24,382 bases of DNA from SpSt-583 sp034434015 (GTDB taxonomy: Bacteria > Chloroflexota > Anaerolineae > Anaerolineales > UBA6663), in the NCBI GenBank assembly GCA_034434015.1, contig DAOUAB010000077.1, positions 1 through 24,382 of the forward strand, written 5' to 3'. The notes beneath the pieces are model-generated. The model was given only the letters and a program-made list of their open reading frames with translations, made no database searches and was not told where the DNA came from. Every line of letters starts with the position of its first letter. The first letter of the stretch is position 1. Shown piece after piece: positions 15,576 to 23,062 of this stretch. The position numbers and the translations under genes were made by a program.

Positions 15576-17716
15576 TCCAGCGTGAGCACGCCCCAGGTGC
15601 GCGGGTCGGTCAGGCGCGCGTCCCTGGCGCTCGTCACCTGGGTCTCCTGCTGTGGGCTGCCGGGCGAGTCATCGTCGTTGACGGCCAGCGTGAAGCCGAA
15701 GCCCTCGGTGGGGAAGGGCGTCAGGCGGAAGACGGACCAGGGCACGGCGGCCTCCAGCGCGTAGCCGCCCTCGACGCGGCGCGCCGCGATCCGGGCATCG
15801 CCCACCGGTCCTTTGTGCTGGTTCGGCAGCCACAGGTAGGCCTCCGGGCCGGCGCTGCCGGTCAGGTCGCCGGGTGAGAGGCCGAGCTGGAACTCGCGCT
15901 CGGTCAGCCGGTCGGTGCGGCCGCCGGGGTCGATACTCAACCACAACTCCAGGCTGTCGCCGCGGAACATGGCCTCGCCTGCCGGCGGCGCGGTCACCAC
16001 GTCGTCCCGGACCTTGACGGCCAGATACAGGTAGACGTCGTCCCAGGCGATGTTCCACGAGCCGGCCAGGTCGTCGCCGCCCTGGCGGTTCTGCGCCCCG
16101 AACGCGGGCTCCTGCGCCCCGTAGACCAGCATCGTCCACTCCACCAGGTCGCCGTCCACGGTCGGCGGCGGCTCCAGCACCCGCGCGGCATGGACAACCT
16201 CGCCTTCGCCCAGGCTCAGCCCGGGGCCGGGGGTGGGCGTGGCGTGGATGGCCTGCGGCGGACGGACACAACTGTTGTAGTCGGCGCCCAGGACCACGCG
16301 GTACGGATACGGCGCGGCCGGGTCGGGCATGGCGATGACATTCGCATCGCTCACGTTGAACAGGCGCTGCAGGTCGGCGCGGATGGAGCCTTTGGGCGTC
16401 GTGGTGAAGTCGTATAGCACGGTCGCCGCATAGTCCGTCCGATCCGCCGCGCCGATGACGGGCGCGTGCCCGGCCCAGTTCAGATTGTCGGCCGCCAGGA
16501 TCGCCCAGTCCCGGTTGGGCGTGCCGTTCCAGACCTCCACCGCCGGTCCGCCGCGCGCCAGCGTGTTGGTCGGCGGCGGCTGGAAGGCTTCTTCCAGCAG
16601 GGCGCTGATGGCGGCGCGGTCCGGCAGCAGCACGGCTGCGCCGGCGGGCGTGGTCCAGCTCCAGACGTGCTCGCGGCCGATGAAGCGGCTCTTGATGCGG
16701 GCGCGGTCGATCTCGGCCGCCAGCGGCGCGAACTGCAGGATGTCGCCGATGTTCAGGTCGGTGTCCACGATCTGCACATACTGCTGATACAGTTCCGGGG
16801 CCTTGGGCAGCATGTTCAACTGCAGGCCCTTCTCCAACAGGGCGCGCAGCACCTGGTGCTGGCGGCGCGAGCGGTCGAAGTCGCTGCTGCGCTTGCGCGA
16901 GCGCGCATACCACAGGGCCAGGTCGCCGTCCATGTGCTGGACGCCCGCTTCTACGGTGTAGAGGTGCCAGTTGTCGGCGTTCTGCACATCCACGGTCGGA
17001 TCGTAAGGGTCCTTGAGCCGCCAATCCTGCATGGCGCACGAGACCGGCACGTCCACGCCGCCCAGGATGTCGACCACCTGCTTGAAGCCGCCGAAGTCGA
17101 TGCGCGCCCAGCCGTGCAGGGGGATGCCGAGGTTGTAGAGGATGGTCTGCTCCAGCAGGGCCACGCCGCCGCCCGGATAGCCGATGGAGTCGCCGTAGGC
17201 CGAGGCCGTGTTCAGGCGATTCATGGTCCAGCCCGGGATGTAGACGAACAGGTCGCGCGGCAGCGTCAGCAGCGTCACGGACCGGGCGGCCTTGTTGATC
17301 GAGACCACAATCATCACATCGGTGCGGTAACTGGCGGAGGCGCGGTCCGTGTCCCGGCCGAGCAGCAGGAGGTTGATGACGTCTTTCTCCATGAAGAGTT
17401 GCGGCATCGGTTCGGGGATGGGCGTGACGAGCGTGGCGAACGGGTTGGGCGTGGCCGCGCCGAGGGTCGGATCAATGCCGGGGCGGGCGGTCGGAGTCGG
17501 TGTGCCGCTCTGCGGCACACCTTCAGGCGTCGCGCCAGCGACGCCATCCGCAGGAATCGGGCCGGGGGTGGCGTTGGGGCCGAAGGGCAGGGTCCAGGTG
17601 GGCACGGCGGTGCGCGCCGGGCCGGTGGGGGCCACCCGGGTCGGCCGCGGGGAGGCGCAGGCGCCGAGCACAAGGGCGGCGATGAGGGCGGCCAGTAGCG
17701 GACGTTTCAGCATCAT
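15557..17716 (-). CDS. LCP-family lipoprotein with LytR_C-like and C-terminal CBM9/DOMON-like domain
   Basis: This 719-residue protein starts with a lipoprotein signal peptide whose lipobox is LGAC (Cys20). A Pro/Thr-rich spacer follows, then an LCP (LytR-CpsA-Psr) domain from about residue 113. It shows INLLLLGRDTD, RTDVMIVVSIN, TLPRDLFVYIPG and LALWYARSRKRSSDFDR, including the Arg/Asp positions that bind pyrophosphate lipids in the family. A LytR_C-like domain lies near 390-455 (AVEVWNGTPNRDWAILA), and a beta-rich domain from about 509 to the end (PTVDGDLVEW, DDVYLYLAVKVRDD) resembles CBM9/DOMON carbohydrate-binding modules. LCP enzymes transfer lipid-linked glycopolymers to the cell wall. 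The start at 17716 was chosen for the signal peptide. The stop of the upstream gene is two bases away, so the two form an operon. Confidence 0.9.
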   Translation of the reverse strand: MMLKRPLLAALIAALVLGACASPRPTRVAPTGPARTAVPTWTLPFGPNATPGPIPADGVAGATPEGVPQSGTPTPTARPGIDPTLGAATPNPFATLVTPIPEPMPQLFMEKDVINLLLLGRDTDRASASYRTDVMIVVSINKAARSVTLLTLPRDLFVYIPGWTMNRLNTASAYGDSIGYPGGGVALLEQTILYNLGIPLHGWARIDFGGFKQVVDILGGVDVPVSCAMQDWRLKDPYDPTVDVQNADNWHLYTVEAGVQHMDGDLALWYARSRKRSSDFDRSRRQHQVLRALLEKGLQLNMLPKAPELYQQYVQIVDTDLNIGDILQFAPLAAEIDRARIKSRFIGREHVWSWTTPAGAAVLLPDRAAISALLEEAFQPPPTNTLARGGPAVEVWNGTPNRDWAILAADNLNWAGHAPVIGAADRTDYAATVLYDFTTTPKGSIRADLQRLFNVSDANVIAMPDPAAPYPYRVVLGADYNSCVRPPQAIHATPTPGPGLSLGEGEVVHAARVLEPPPTVDGDLVEWTMLVYGAQEPAFGAQNRQGGDDLAGSWNIAWDDVYLYLAVKVRDDVVTAPPAGEAMFRGDSLELWLSIDPGGRTDRLTEREFQLGLSPGDLTGSAGPEAYLWLPNQHKGPVGDARIAARRVEGGYALEAAVPWSVFRLTPFPTEGFGFTLAVNDDDSPGSPQQETQVTSARDARLTDPRTWGVLTLDPAPGP

Positions 17717-17718
17717 GA

Positions 17719-18108
17719 TCACCGGGGATAGCCGGCCGGCGGCGCGGGTCGCCAATCCGGTCCGGGGCAGGGGGCGGACAGGGACGTCGTCGGCCAGGCG
17801 GCCGGCGGCCAGCTCAGGCCGCCGTCCAGCGTGCGGGCCAGTGTGTAATCGCCCCGGGCCCAGCCGTGGGGCGGATCGCTGAAGCCGACCTGGGACAGAT
17901 AGCCGGCCGGGACAGGCGCCGCGAGCGAGGCCCCGGTCCAACGGACGCCGCCATCGCGGATCACGATCAATGGGCCCGGGTCTGGCGTCGCCCCGGCGGC
18001 GCTCTCCGGCACGTCAATTGCATCGCCGCCGGGGAGGGGCAGCGGCCGGCAGGCAACCGGGAAACCGACGATCGCGAGGAGTAGACGTAAGGGGCGCACG
18101 CTGTTCAT
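17719..18108 (-). CDS. Small exported protein with a single BNR/Ycf48-like repeat
   Basis: The 129-residue protein has a hydrophobic N-terminus (LRLLLAIVGFPVAC) that resembles a signal peptide with an imperfect lipobox, then a Pro/Gly-rich stretch. A single beta-propeller-like repeat with the pattern GFSDPPHGWARGDYTL and RTLDGGLSW follows, as in BNR or Ycf48 propellers. One repeat cannot make a propeller, so it may be a remnant or work as a short module. It lies directly upstream of the LCP gene. The ATG at 18108 overlaps a TACAAT -10-like hexamer (18112-18107), so a GTG at 18099 may be the true, possibly leaderless, start; that would remove three residues. Confidence 0.6.
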   Translation of the reverse strand: MNSVRPLRLLLAIVGFPVACRPLPLPGGDAIDVPESAAGATPDPGPLIVIRDGGVRWTGASLAAPVPAGYLSQVGFSDPPHGWARGDYTLARTLDGGLSWPPAAWPTTSLSAPCPGPDWRPAPPAGYPR

Positions 18109-18162
18109 TGTACTGCCAGCTTAGCGTGCGCCCATTACCCGGGTTCGACGGCAAAGTTACGG

Positions 18163-18192
18163 TTCGGTAACAAGCCGGCCCGGCGCTATACT
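18163..18192 (+). promoter_or_regulatory. Predicted promoter of the M23 peptidase gene
   Basis: TATACT at 18187-18192 in the context GCTATACTTCCG closely copies the aspS leader promoter. The -35 candidate TTCGGT (18163-18168) with an 18-base spacer is weak. The start of transcription is expected near 18199, 35 bases before the ATG. Confidence 0.5.
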
Positions 18193-18233
18193 TCCGCCAG
18201 CGTCTGCGCCCCGGATTTCACAGGAGATGACGC

Positions 18234-20273
18234 ATGGGCAACCCGACCTTCTATGACGGCCGGCTCGCGCTGGTCTACTGGTCGCCGGCCTCGGTGGGCG
18301 AGACCACCATCGCCCAGATCGCCGACAACCTGCGCGCCGGCGCGCCCAACCTCACCGGCCTGTTCGTCAAGACCAACAATGGCGCGGGCTGGCAGGGCGC
18401 GTTCGACTCCAGCAAGCCCAATCTGGCCATCAACTCGGCCGCCGATGTGCGGCGCTGGTCCGATACGCTGGCGACGCGCGGCCTGGAGATGCACGCCTGG
18501 GGCGTGGTGCGCGGCGTCACCGTCGAATCCGAGATCAACCGCTTCGTCGAGGTCTGCCAGGGCACGGGCGTGCGTTCGCTGCTGCTCGACCTGGAGCAGG
18601 GGCCGGCCTACTTCGTCGGCGACCAGAACGCGGCGCGCGCGCTGGCGACCGGCCTGCGCGACCGCCTGGGCCCGGACTTCCACATCGGCCTGATCTTCGA
18701 TTACCGCGGCAGCCGCCCGGCGCAGCTCTGGGTGCAGAGTATCTGGTTCCCGGAGATCGACAGCCTGCATCCGATGGTCTACCACTATCACTTCGGCGTC
18801 AGCGCCGAGACCGCGCTGCGCAACTGCTACAACGCCATCGGCGGCTGGGGCAAGCCGGTCTACCCGATGCTGCAAGGGTATTCGCCCGGCGGCTCCATCG
18901 GCCTGTACCCGGCCGCCGACATCCCGGTGACGGCGCGCCTGGCCGTGGACCGTTTCGGCGCGCGCGGCCTGTCCTGGTACCGCTACGGCAAGGGCCTCAA
19001 CTTCCCGGATGAGGGCCTGGGTCCGGCCGACCTGCCGGAGGTGGCCCGGGTCACCCTGCCGGGCGGGGCGCCGCCCCCGCCGCCGCCCCCGCCGCCCCCG
19101 CCGATCATCGTCGGCCGGCCGCCGCTGCCGCCCGACGCGCCGCCCATGACCGTCATCGTCGACCCGGACAACGAGCGCACCGGCGAGTTTGTGCTCAACT
19201 ACTACGACGACCCGGCCGTGGTCAGCCCGGGCTGGTCGGTGGCCCTGGACGTCAACGGCCGGCCCTACGCCTACCGCGCCGCCGCCTACAACGCGCAGAC
19301 CCTGTACGTGGCCTACGTGCCGAAGCTGGTGGGGCGCGGCCGGTATGTGATCGAGGCGTTCATCCCGGCCGAGCACGCCTACGCGCGCGACGTGTACTAC
19401 GTCATCGTGGATTACCCGGGCGGCGTGAGGCGTGAGACCACGGTCGTGCTGGATCAATCCCGTTACCGGAACCAGTGGGCGCCGCTGGAGGGCGATATCC
19501 TCAACGGCGCGCCGGGCGGGCCGCGCGTGACCGAGTATGAGCTGGACCCGACCCGCGGCGACGCCGGCCGCGTGAATGTGGCCGATATCACCTTCGTCGA
19601 CCCGGCCACCCACCCGAGCGGGCGTTTCGAGATCGCGTACGGGGCCTTGCGCTGGCGGCCAGCGACGTCGTCGCCGGCGCGGGTCAGCCCGGCGCCCGCC
19701 GCGGCCCCGGCGGGCCTGGACGCGCCGGTGGGCACGGACCTCGAGCGGCGCGGGCCGATCCCCACCGGCCGGCTGACGGCCGGCGGCTACCGCTTCTGGG
19801 TGGGCGACTGGTTCGACGCCAACCCGATCGGCTCGCGCTACTGGCTGGGCAGCCGCTGGGCGATCCACACCGGGGCCGACCTGAACCTGGAGGGCAGCGT
19901 CATCGCCGACAAGGACGCCCCGATCTACGCCATCGGCTACGGCACGGTGCTGTGGGCGCGCTGGATCAGCGCCGGCTGGAAGAACGTCATCGTCATCGAG
20001 CACCCGGTGCCGGGCGAGGACCGCGTGGTCTGGGCGCGCTACGCGCACGTCGCCAACCTGCAGGTGCTGGAGGGGCAGACCGTGCGGCCGGGGCAGTTCA
20101 TCGCCACCGTGGGCGAGTACGCCGCCAACAACTATCATCTGCACTTCGACATCGCCCTCGACCCGATCCTGCGCAGCCAGCCCGGCCACTGGCCCGGCGA
20201 CGACCTGGGCGCCGTCTGGGCCGTGTACACCGACCCGCTGGCGTTTATTCAGAAGTATCATGTGGTAAGATAA
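18234..20273 (+). CDS. Multidomain cell-wall hydrolase-like protein with M23 peptidase domain, no signal peptide
   Basis: This 679-residue protein has three parts. Residues 1-275 look like a TIM-barrel glycoside-hydrolase fold (LALVYWSPASVGETTI, LLLDLEQGPAYFVG, HPMVYHYHFG), with possible catalytic acids in DLEQ. A run of 11 prolines (280-290) leads into a beta-rich region (about 303-500) resembling golvesin-type or fibronectin-like modules. The C-terminus is an M23 (LytM) zinc endopeptidase with His545 and Asp549 in HTGADLN and His635/His637 in HLHFD. M23 enzymes cut peptidoglycan cross-bridges. No signal peptide is present, although AGGAGATG gives a convincing ribosome binding site for this ATG, so export would need a holin-like or other route. 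Confidence 0.85.
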   Translation: MGNPTFYDGRLALVYWSPASVGETTIAQIADNLRAGAPNLTGLFVKTNNGAGWQGAFDSSKPNLAINSAADVRRWSDTLATRGLEMHAWGVVRGVTVESEINRFVEVCQGTGVRSLLLDLEQGPAYFVGDQNAARALATGLRDRLGPDFHIGLIFDYRGSRPAQLWVQSIWFPEIDSLHPMVYHYHFGVSAETALRNCYNAIGGWGKPVYPMLQGYSPGGSIGLYPAADIPVTARLAVDRFGARGLSWYRYGKGLNFPDEGLGPADLPEVARVTLPGGAPPPPPPPPPPPIIVGRPPLPPDAPPMTVIVDPDNERTGEFVLNYYDDPAVVSPGWSVALDVNGRPYAYRAAAYNAQTLYVAYVPKLVGRGRYVIEAFIPAEHAYARDVYYVIVDYPGGVRRETTVVLDQSRYRNQWAPLEGDILNGAPGGPRVTEYELDPTRGDAGRVNVADITFVDPATHPSGRFEIAYGALRWRPATSSPARVSPAPAAAPAGLDAPVGTDLERRGPIPTGRLTAGGYRFWVGDWFDANPIGSRYWLGSRWAIHTGADLNLEGSVIADKDAPIYAIGYGTVLWARWISAGWKNVIVIEHPVPGEDRVVWARYAHVANLQVLEGQTVRPGQFIATVGEYAANNYHLHFDIALDPILRSQPGHWPGDDLGAVWAVYTDPLAFIQKYHVVR

Positions 20274-20296
20274 GCGCACCCAGACACACGCCAATC

Positions 20297-20344
20297 GACG
20301 AAGGACGGAAGACGAAGGTCCGCTTTCGTCTCTCGTCCTTCGTC
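20297..20344. repeat. Heptamer-built 21-bp inverted repeat between genes
   Basis: The left arm is three heptamers, GACGAAG, GACGGAA and GACGAAG (20297-20317). The right arm (20324-20344) is the reverse complement of GACGAAG, GACGAGA and GACGAAA. The arms pair over 21 positions with one mismatch and two G-T pairs around the loop GTCCGC. This is a strong hairpin placed in the 88-base gap between the M23 gene and pepT. It could act as a terminator or mRNA-stabilising element; the composition points to a dispersed repeat family. Confidence 0.85.
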
Positions 20345-20361
20345 TTTCATCCAGAACGGCT

Positions 20362-21627
20362 ATGCCCGACACCCTCCTCACCCGTTTCCTGCGCTACGTC
20401 CAGATCAACACCCAGAGCGACAGCGCCTCGCCGACCACCCCGAGCTCGCCCGGCCAGTGGGACTTGCTGCGCCTGCTCGAGGCCGAGCTGCGCGCGCTCG
20501 GCGCCAGCGACGTGCGCCTGGACGAGTTCGGCTACCTGACGGCGACCGTCCCGGCGACTTCGGATAAGGACCTGCCGACGCTGGCTTTTTTGGCCCATGT
20601 TGACACCGCCGATTTCCCCGGCGCGGGCGTCAAGCCGATCGTGCATGCAAAGTGGGACGGCGCGCCCATCCGCCTGCCGGACGACCCGGCCCAGGTGCTG
20701 GACCCGGAGCGGTATCCGGAACTGAAGACGGCCGTCGGCAAGGACGTCGTCACGGCCAGCGGCCGAACCCTGCTCGGCGCCGACGACAAGGCCGGCGTGG
20801 CGATCCTGATGACGCTGGTCGAGCATCTGCTGGCGCACCCGGAGATCAAGCACGGGCCGCTCCGCTTCTGCTTCAACCCGGACGAGGAGATCGGGCGCGG
20901 CGTGGAGAAACTGGACCTGAAGACGCTCGGCGCCGACGCGGCCTATACCCTGGACGGCGAGTATCCGGGCGAGGTGAACTGGGAGACGTTCTCGGGCGAC
21001 AGCGCCGTGGTCACCATCGAAGGCGTGTCCACGCATCCCGGCTGGGCCAAGCCGCACGGCATGGTCAACGCCCTGCACCTGGCCGCCAAGCTGCTGGCGG
21101 TGCTGGACGCCGAGCGGGCCGGCCCGGAGCACGCCGACGGCCGGCAGGGCTTCACGCACATCACGGGCATGAACGGCAGCGCGGCGCGCGTGGAGCTGCG
21201 CTTCATCCTGCGCGATTTCGACCTGGACGGCCTGGCGGCGCGCGGGGCGCGCCTTCGGCAGTTGTGCTCCGGCCTGCAGGCGGCCGAGCCGCGCGCGCGC
21301 GTCCAGCTGCAGATCACGCCCACCTACCGCAACATGGGCGAGTGGCTGAAGCGCGATATGCGCCCGGTGGACTTCGCGCTCGAGGCGGTCCGGGCGGCGG
21401 GCCTGGAGCCGCGCGTGATCCCGGTGCGCGGCGGCACCGACGGCTCGCGCCTGACCGAGCGCGGCCTGCCCACGCCCAACCTGTTCGACGGCGGCCACAA
21501 CTGGCACGGCCCGCTCGAATGGGTGGCGGTGCAGGACATGGAGGCGGCGCTGCGCACCTGCGTGGAGCTGGTGCAGATCTGGGAGCAGCGCGGCGAGGCC
21601 TTCCCCCGCACGTTCTCGCGCCGTTGA
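20362..21627 (+). CDS. pepT: Peptidase T (M20B tripeptidase)
   Basis: Peptidase T removes the N-terminal residue from tripeptides in the cytoplasm with a two-zinc centre. The 421-residue protein matches the family along its length. The metal ligands are visible: His79 in AHVDTAD with the adjacent Asp81, Asp141/142 in GADDKAG, Glu175/176 in NPDEEIG (one catalytic, one ligand), Asp198 in TLDGE and His379 in DGGHNWHGP. The dimerisation/lid domain includes STHPGWAKPHGMVNALHLA. No signal peptide is present. The gene follows a large hairpin; no clear promoter or ribosome binding site of its own was found. Confidence 0.95.
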   Translation: MPDTLLTRFLRYVQINTQSDSASPTTPSSPGQWDLLRLLEAELRALGASDVRLDEFGYLTATVPATSDKDLPTLAFLAHVDTADFPGAGVKPIVHAKWDGAPIRLPDDPAQVLDPERYPELKTAVGKDVVTASGRTLLGADDKAGVAILMTLVEHLLAHPEIKHGPLRFCFNPDEEIGRGVEKLDLKTLGADAAYTLDGEYPGEVNWETFSGDSAVVTIEGVSTHPGWAKPHGMVNALHLAAKLLAVLDAERAGPEHADGRQGFTHITGMNGSAARVELRFILRDFDLDGLAARGARLRQLCSGLQAAEPRARVQLQITPTYRNMGEWLKRDMRPVDFALEAVRAAGLEPRVIPVRGGTDGSRLTERGLPTPNLFDGGHNWHGPLEWVAVQDMEAALRTCVELVQIWEQRGEAFPRTFSRR

Positions 21628-21681
21628 CCGGCCGATCGCCTTCCTTTCGCGGCGTTCGTTTCTGCTCCTCGCCCGGGCCGT

Positions 21682-22902
21682 ATGGTGCGCCTCGCCCTGG
21701 TCTGCCAGTCTTATCCGCCCATGATCAGCGGCGCGTCCCTCGTCGTCGGACGCCTGGCCGAGGGCCTGGCGCGCCGCGGCCACGCCGTCCTGGTGATCGC
21801 GGCCAGCGACCGGGGGCCGGGCTATGTGACCGAGGCCGGCGGCCTGCGCGTCGCCCGTCTGCGGTCCTGGCACAACCCTTTCCGGGTCGGCCAGCGCGCC
21901 GTGCTCTTCCCGCGCTCGGCCGTGGCCGCTGAACTGCGCGCCTTCCGGCCCGACGTCGTCCACGCCCACGACCCGGTCAGCGTCGGCCTGGCGGGCCTGC
22001 TCGAAGCCCGCGCGCTGGGCGCGCCGACCGTGCTTACCCTTCATCAATTGCCCTGGTTCGTGTCTGCGTACCTGCCGGCCTGGGCGCAGGGCCTGGGCCG
22101 CTGGGCCGAGCAGGCGCTGTGGGCCTACTCGCGCTGGCTGGCGCGCCGGGTGGACGCCCTCGTCGCGCCCAGCCGCACCATCGCCGACATCGTGGCGGCG
22201 CGGCTGGCGGCGAATGGCGGCGGGGAACAGGCCCGCGCGCCCCTGCCCATCAGTAACGGCGTGGACCTGGAGCGCTTCACGCCGGAGCCGGCCGGGCCGG
22301 ATGAAGGCCCGCGCCTGCGCCAAAAATATGGCCTGGACCCGGCGCGGCCCATCCTCCTGCACGTGGGCCGGCTGGATGCCGACAAGCGCGCGGACCTGGT
22401 GGTGCGCGCTGCGGCCGCGGCCCTGCGCGCGGTGGACGCCCAGCTCCTGGTGGTCGGCGACGGCCGGGAGCGCGCGGCCGTGGAGCGGCTGGCGGCGGAC
22501 CTGGGCCTGGCGGGGCGCGCGCGCTTCACGGGCTACGTCCCGGTGACCGGCGACCTGCCCGGCTTGTACCGGCTGGCCTCGGTCTTCGTCACGGCCTCCG
22601 AGGTCGAGATCCAGAGCTCGGTGGTGATGGAGGCGGCGGCGGCCGGCCTGCCGGTGGTGGCTGTGCGCGCCAGCTCGATGGCGGAGTTTGTCGAGGATGG
22701 CCGCAACGGCTACCTGGCGCCGCCGCGCGATGTCGAGGCGCTGGGCGCGATCCTGGCGCGCCTGATCCGCGACCCGGAACACGCGCGGGCCCTGGGCCGG
22801 GCCGGGCGCGCGCTGGCCGAGGCGCACTCGCCGGAGCGCACGCTGGCGGCCCACGAGGCGCTCTATCAACGCGTGCGGCGCGCCCCGGCCGCCGAATTGT
22901 AA
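21682..22902 (+). CDS. Family 4 glycosyltransferase (GT-B fold)
   Basis: The 406-residue protein has the two Rossmann-like halves of GT4 enzymes. The N-terminal half begins VRLALVCQSYPPMISGASLV and includes PDVVHAHDPVSVGLAGL; the C-terminal half has LLHVGRLDADKRADLVV, LLVVGDGRER and FTGYV. The EX7E motif is Glu309 and Glu317 in SEVEIQSSVVMEAAA, followed by GLPVVAV. Such enzymes use a nucleotide-sugar to glycosylate lipids, polysaccharides or small molecules at the inner membrane face; the specific donor and acceptor cannot be read from the sequence. It lies 54 bases after pepT and is probably co-transcribed. It has no obvious ribosome binding site. Confidence 0.92.
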   Translation: MVRLALVCQSYPPMISGASLVVGRLAEGLARRGHAVLVIAASDRGPGYVTEAGGLRVARLRSWHNPFRVGQRAVLFPRSAVAAELRAFRPDVVHAHDPVSVGLAGLLEARALGAPTVLTLHQLPWFVSAYLPAWAQGLGRWAEQALWAYSRWLARRVDALVAPSRTIADIVAARLAANGGGEQARAPLPISNGVDLERFTPEPAGPDEGPRLRQKYGLDPARPILLHVGRLDADKRADLVVRAAAAALRAVDAQLLVVGDGRERAAVERLAADLGLAGRARFTGYVPVTGDLPGLYRLASVFVTASEVEIQSSVVMEAAAAGLPVVAVRASSMAEFVEDGRNGYLAPPRDVEALGAILARLIRDPEHARALGRAGRALAEAHSPERTLAAHEALYQRVRRAPAAEL

Positions 22903-22912
22903 AGCAGCCGTT

Positions 22913-22921
22913 TGGTATAAT
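22913..22921 (+). promoter_or_regulatory. Extended -10 promoter of the SRP RNA gene
   Basis: TGGTATAAT is a perfect consensus -10 with an extended TGN element. It lies just after the stop codon of the glycosyltransferase gene and six bases before the first paired base of the SRP RNA. No good -35 hexamer was found at the usual spacing, which fits an extended -10 promoter. Confidence 0.75.
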
Positions 22922-22927
22922 CTGAAT

Positions 22928-23040
22928 GCGTGCCCGGGTGGGTCCGGCGCGGCGGAGACCTTCGAACCCCGTCAGGGCCGGAAGGCAGCAGCGGTAAGAA
23001 GCCATCTCCGGGTGCCGTCGGGTTGCCTGCCCGGGCGCGT
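22928..23040 (+). ncRNA. ffs: SRP RNA, small bacterial (4.5S) type
   Basis: The RNA component of the signal recognition particle binds Ffh and targets membrane proteins. The conserved apical region GTCAGGGCCGGAAGGCAGCAG (22971-22991) holds the GGAA tetraloop and the Ffh-binding symmetric loop. The ends pair: 22928-22938 with 23030-23040 gives an 11-bp closing helix with two G-T pairs. The length of about 113 nt is that of the short form lacking the Alu domain. No T-rich terminator follows, so 3' processing or read-through into the next gene is likely. Confidence 0.93.
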
Positions 23041-23062
23041 GTGTTTAACCGGGTCAACGCTG

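Noticed and set aside
20347..22869. Minus-strand open frame (840 codons) across pepT and the glycosyltransferase
   Set aside because: It spans two convincing plus-strand genes and their gap; composition is that of a GC-driven shadow.
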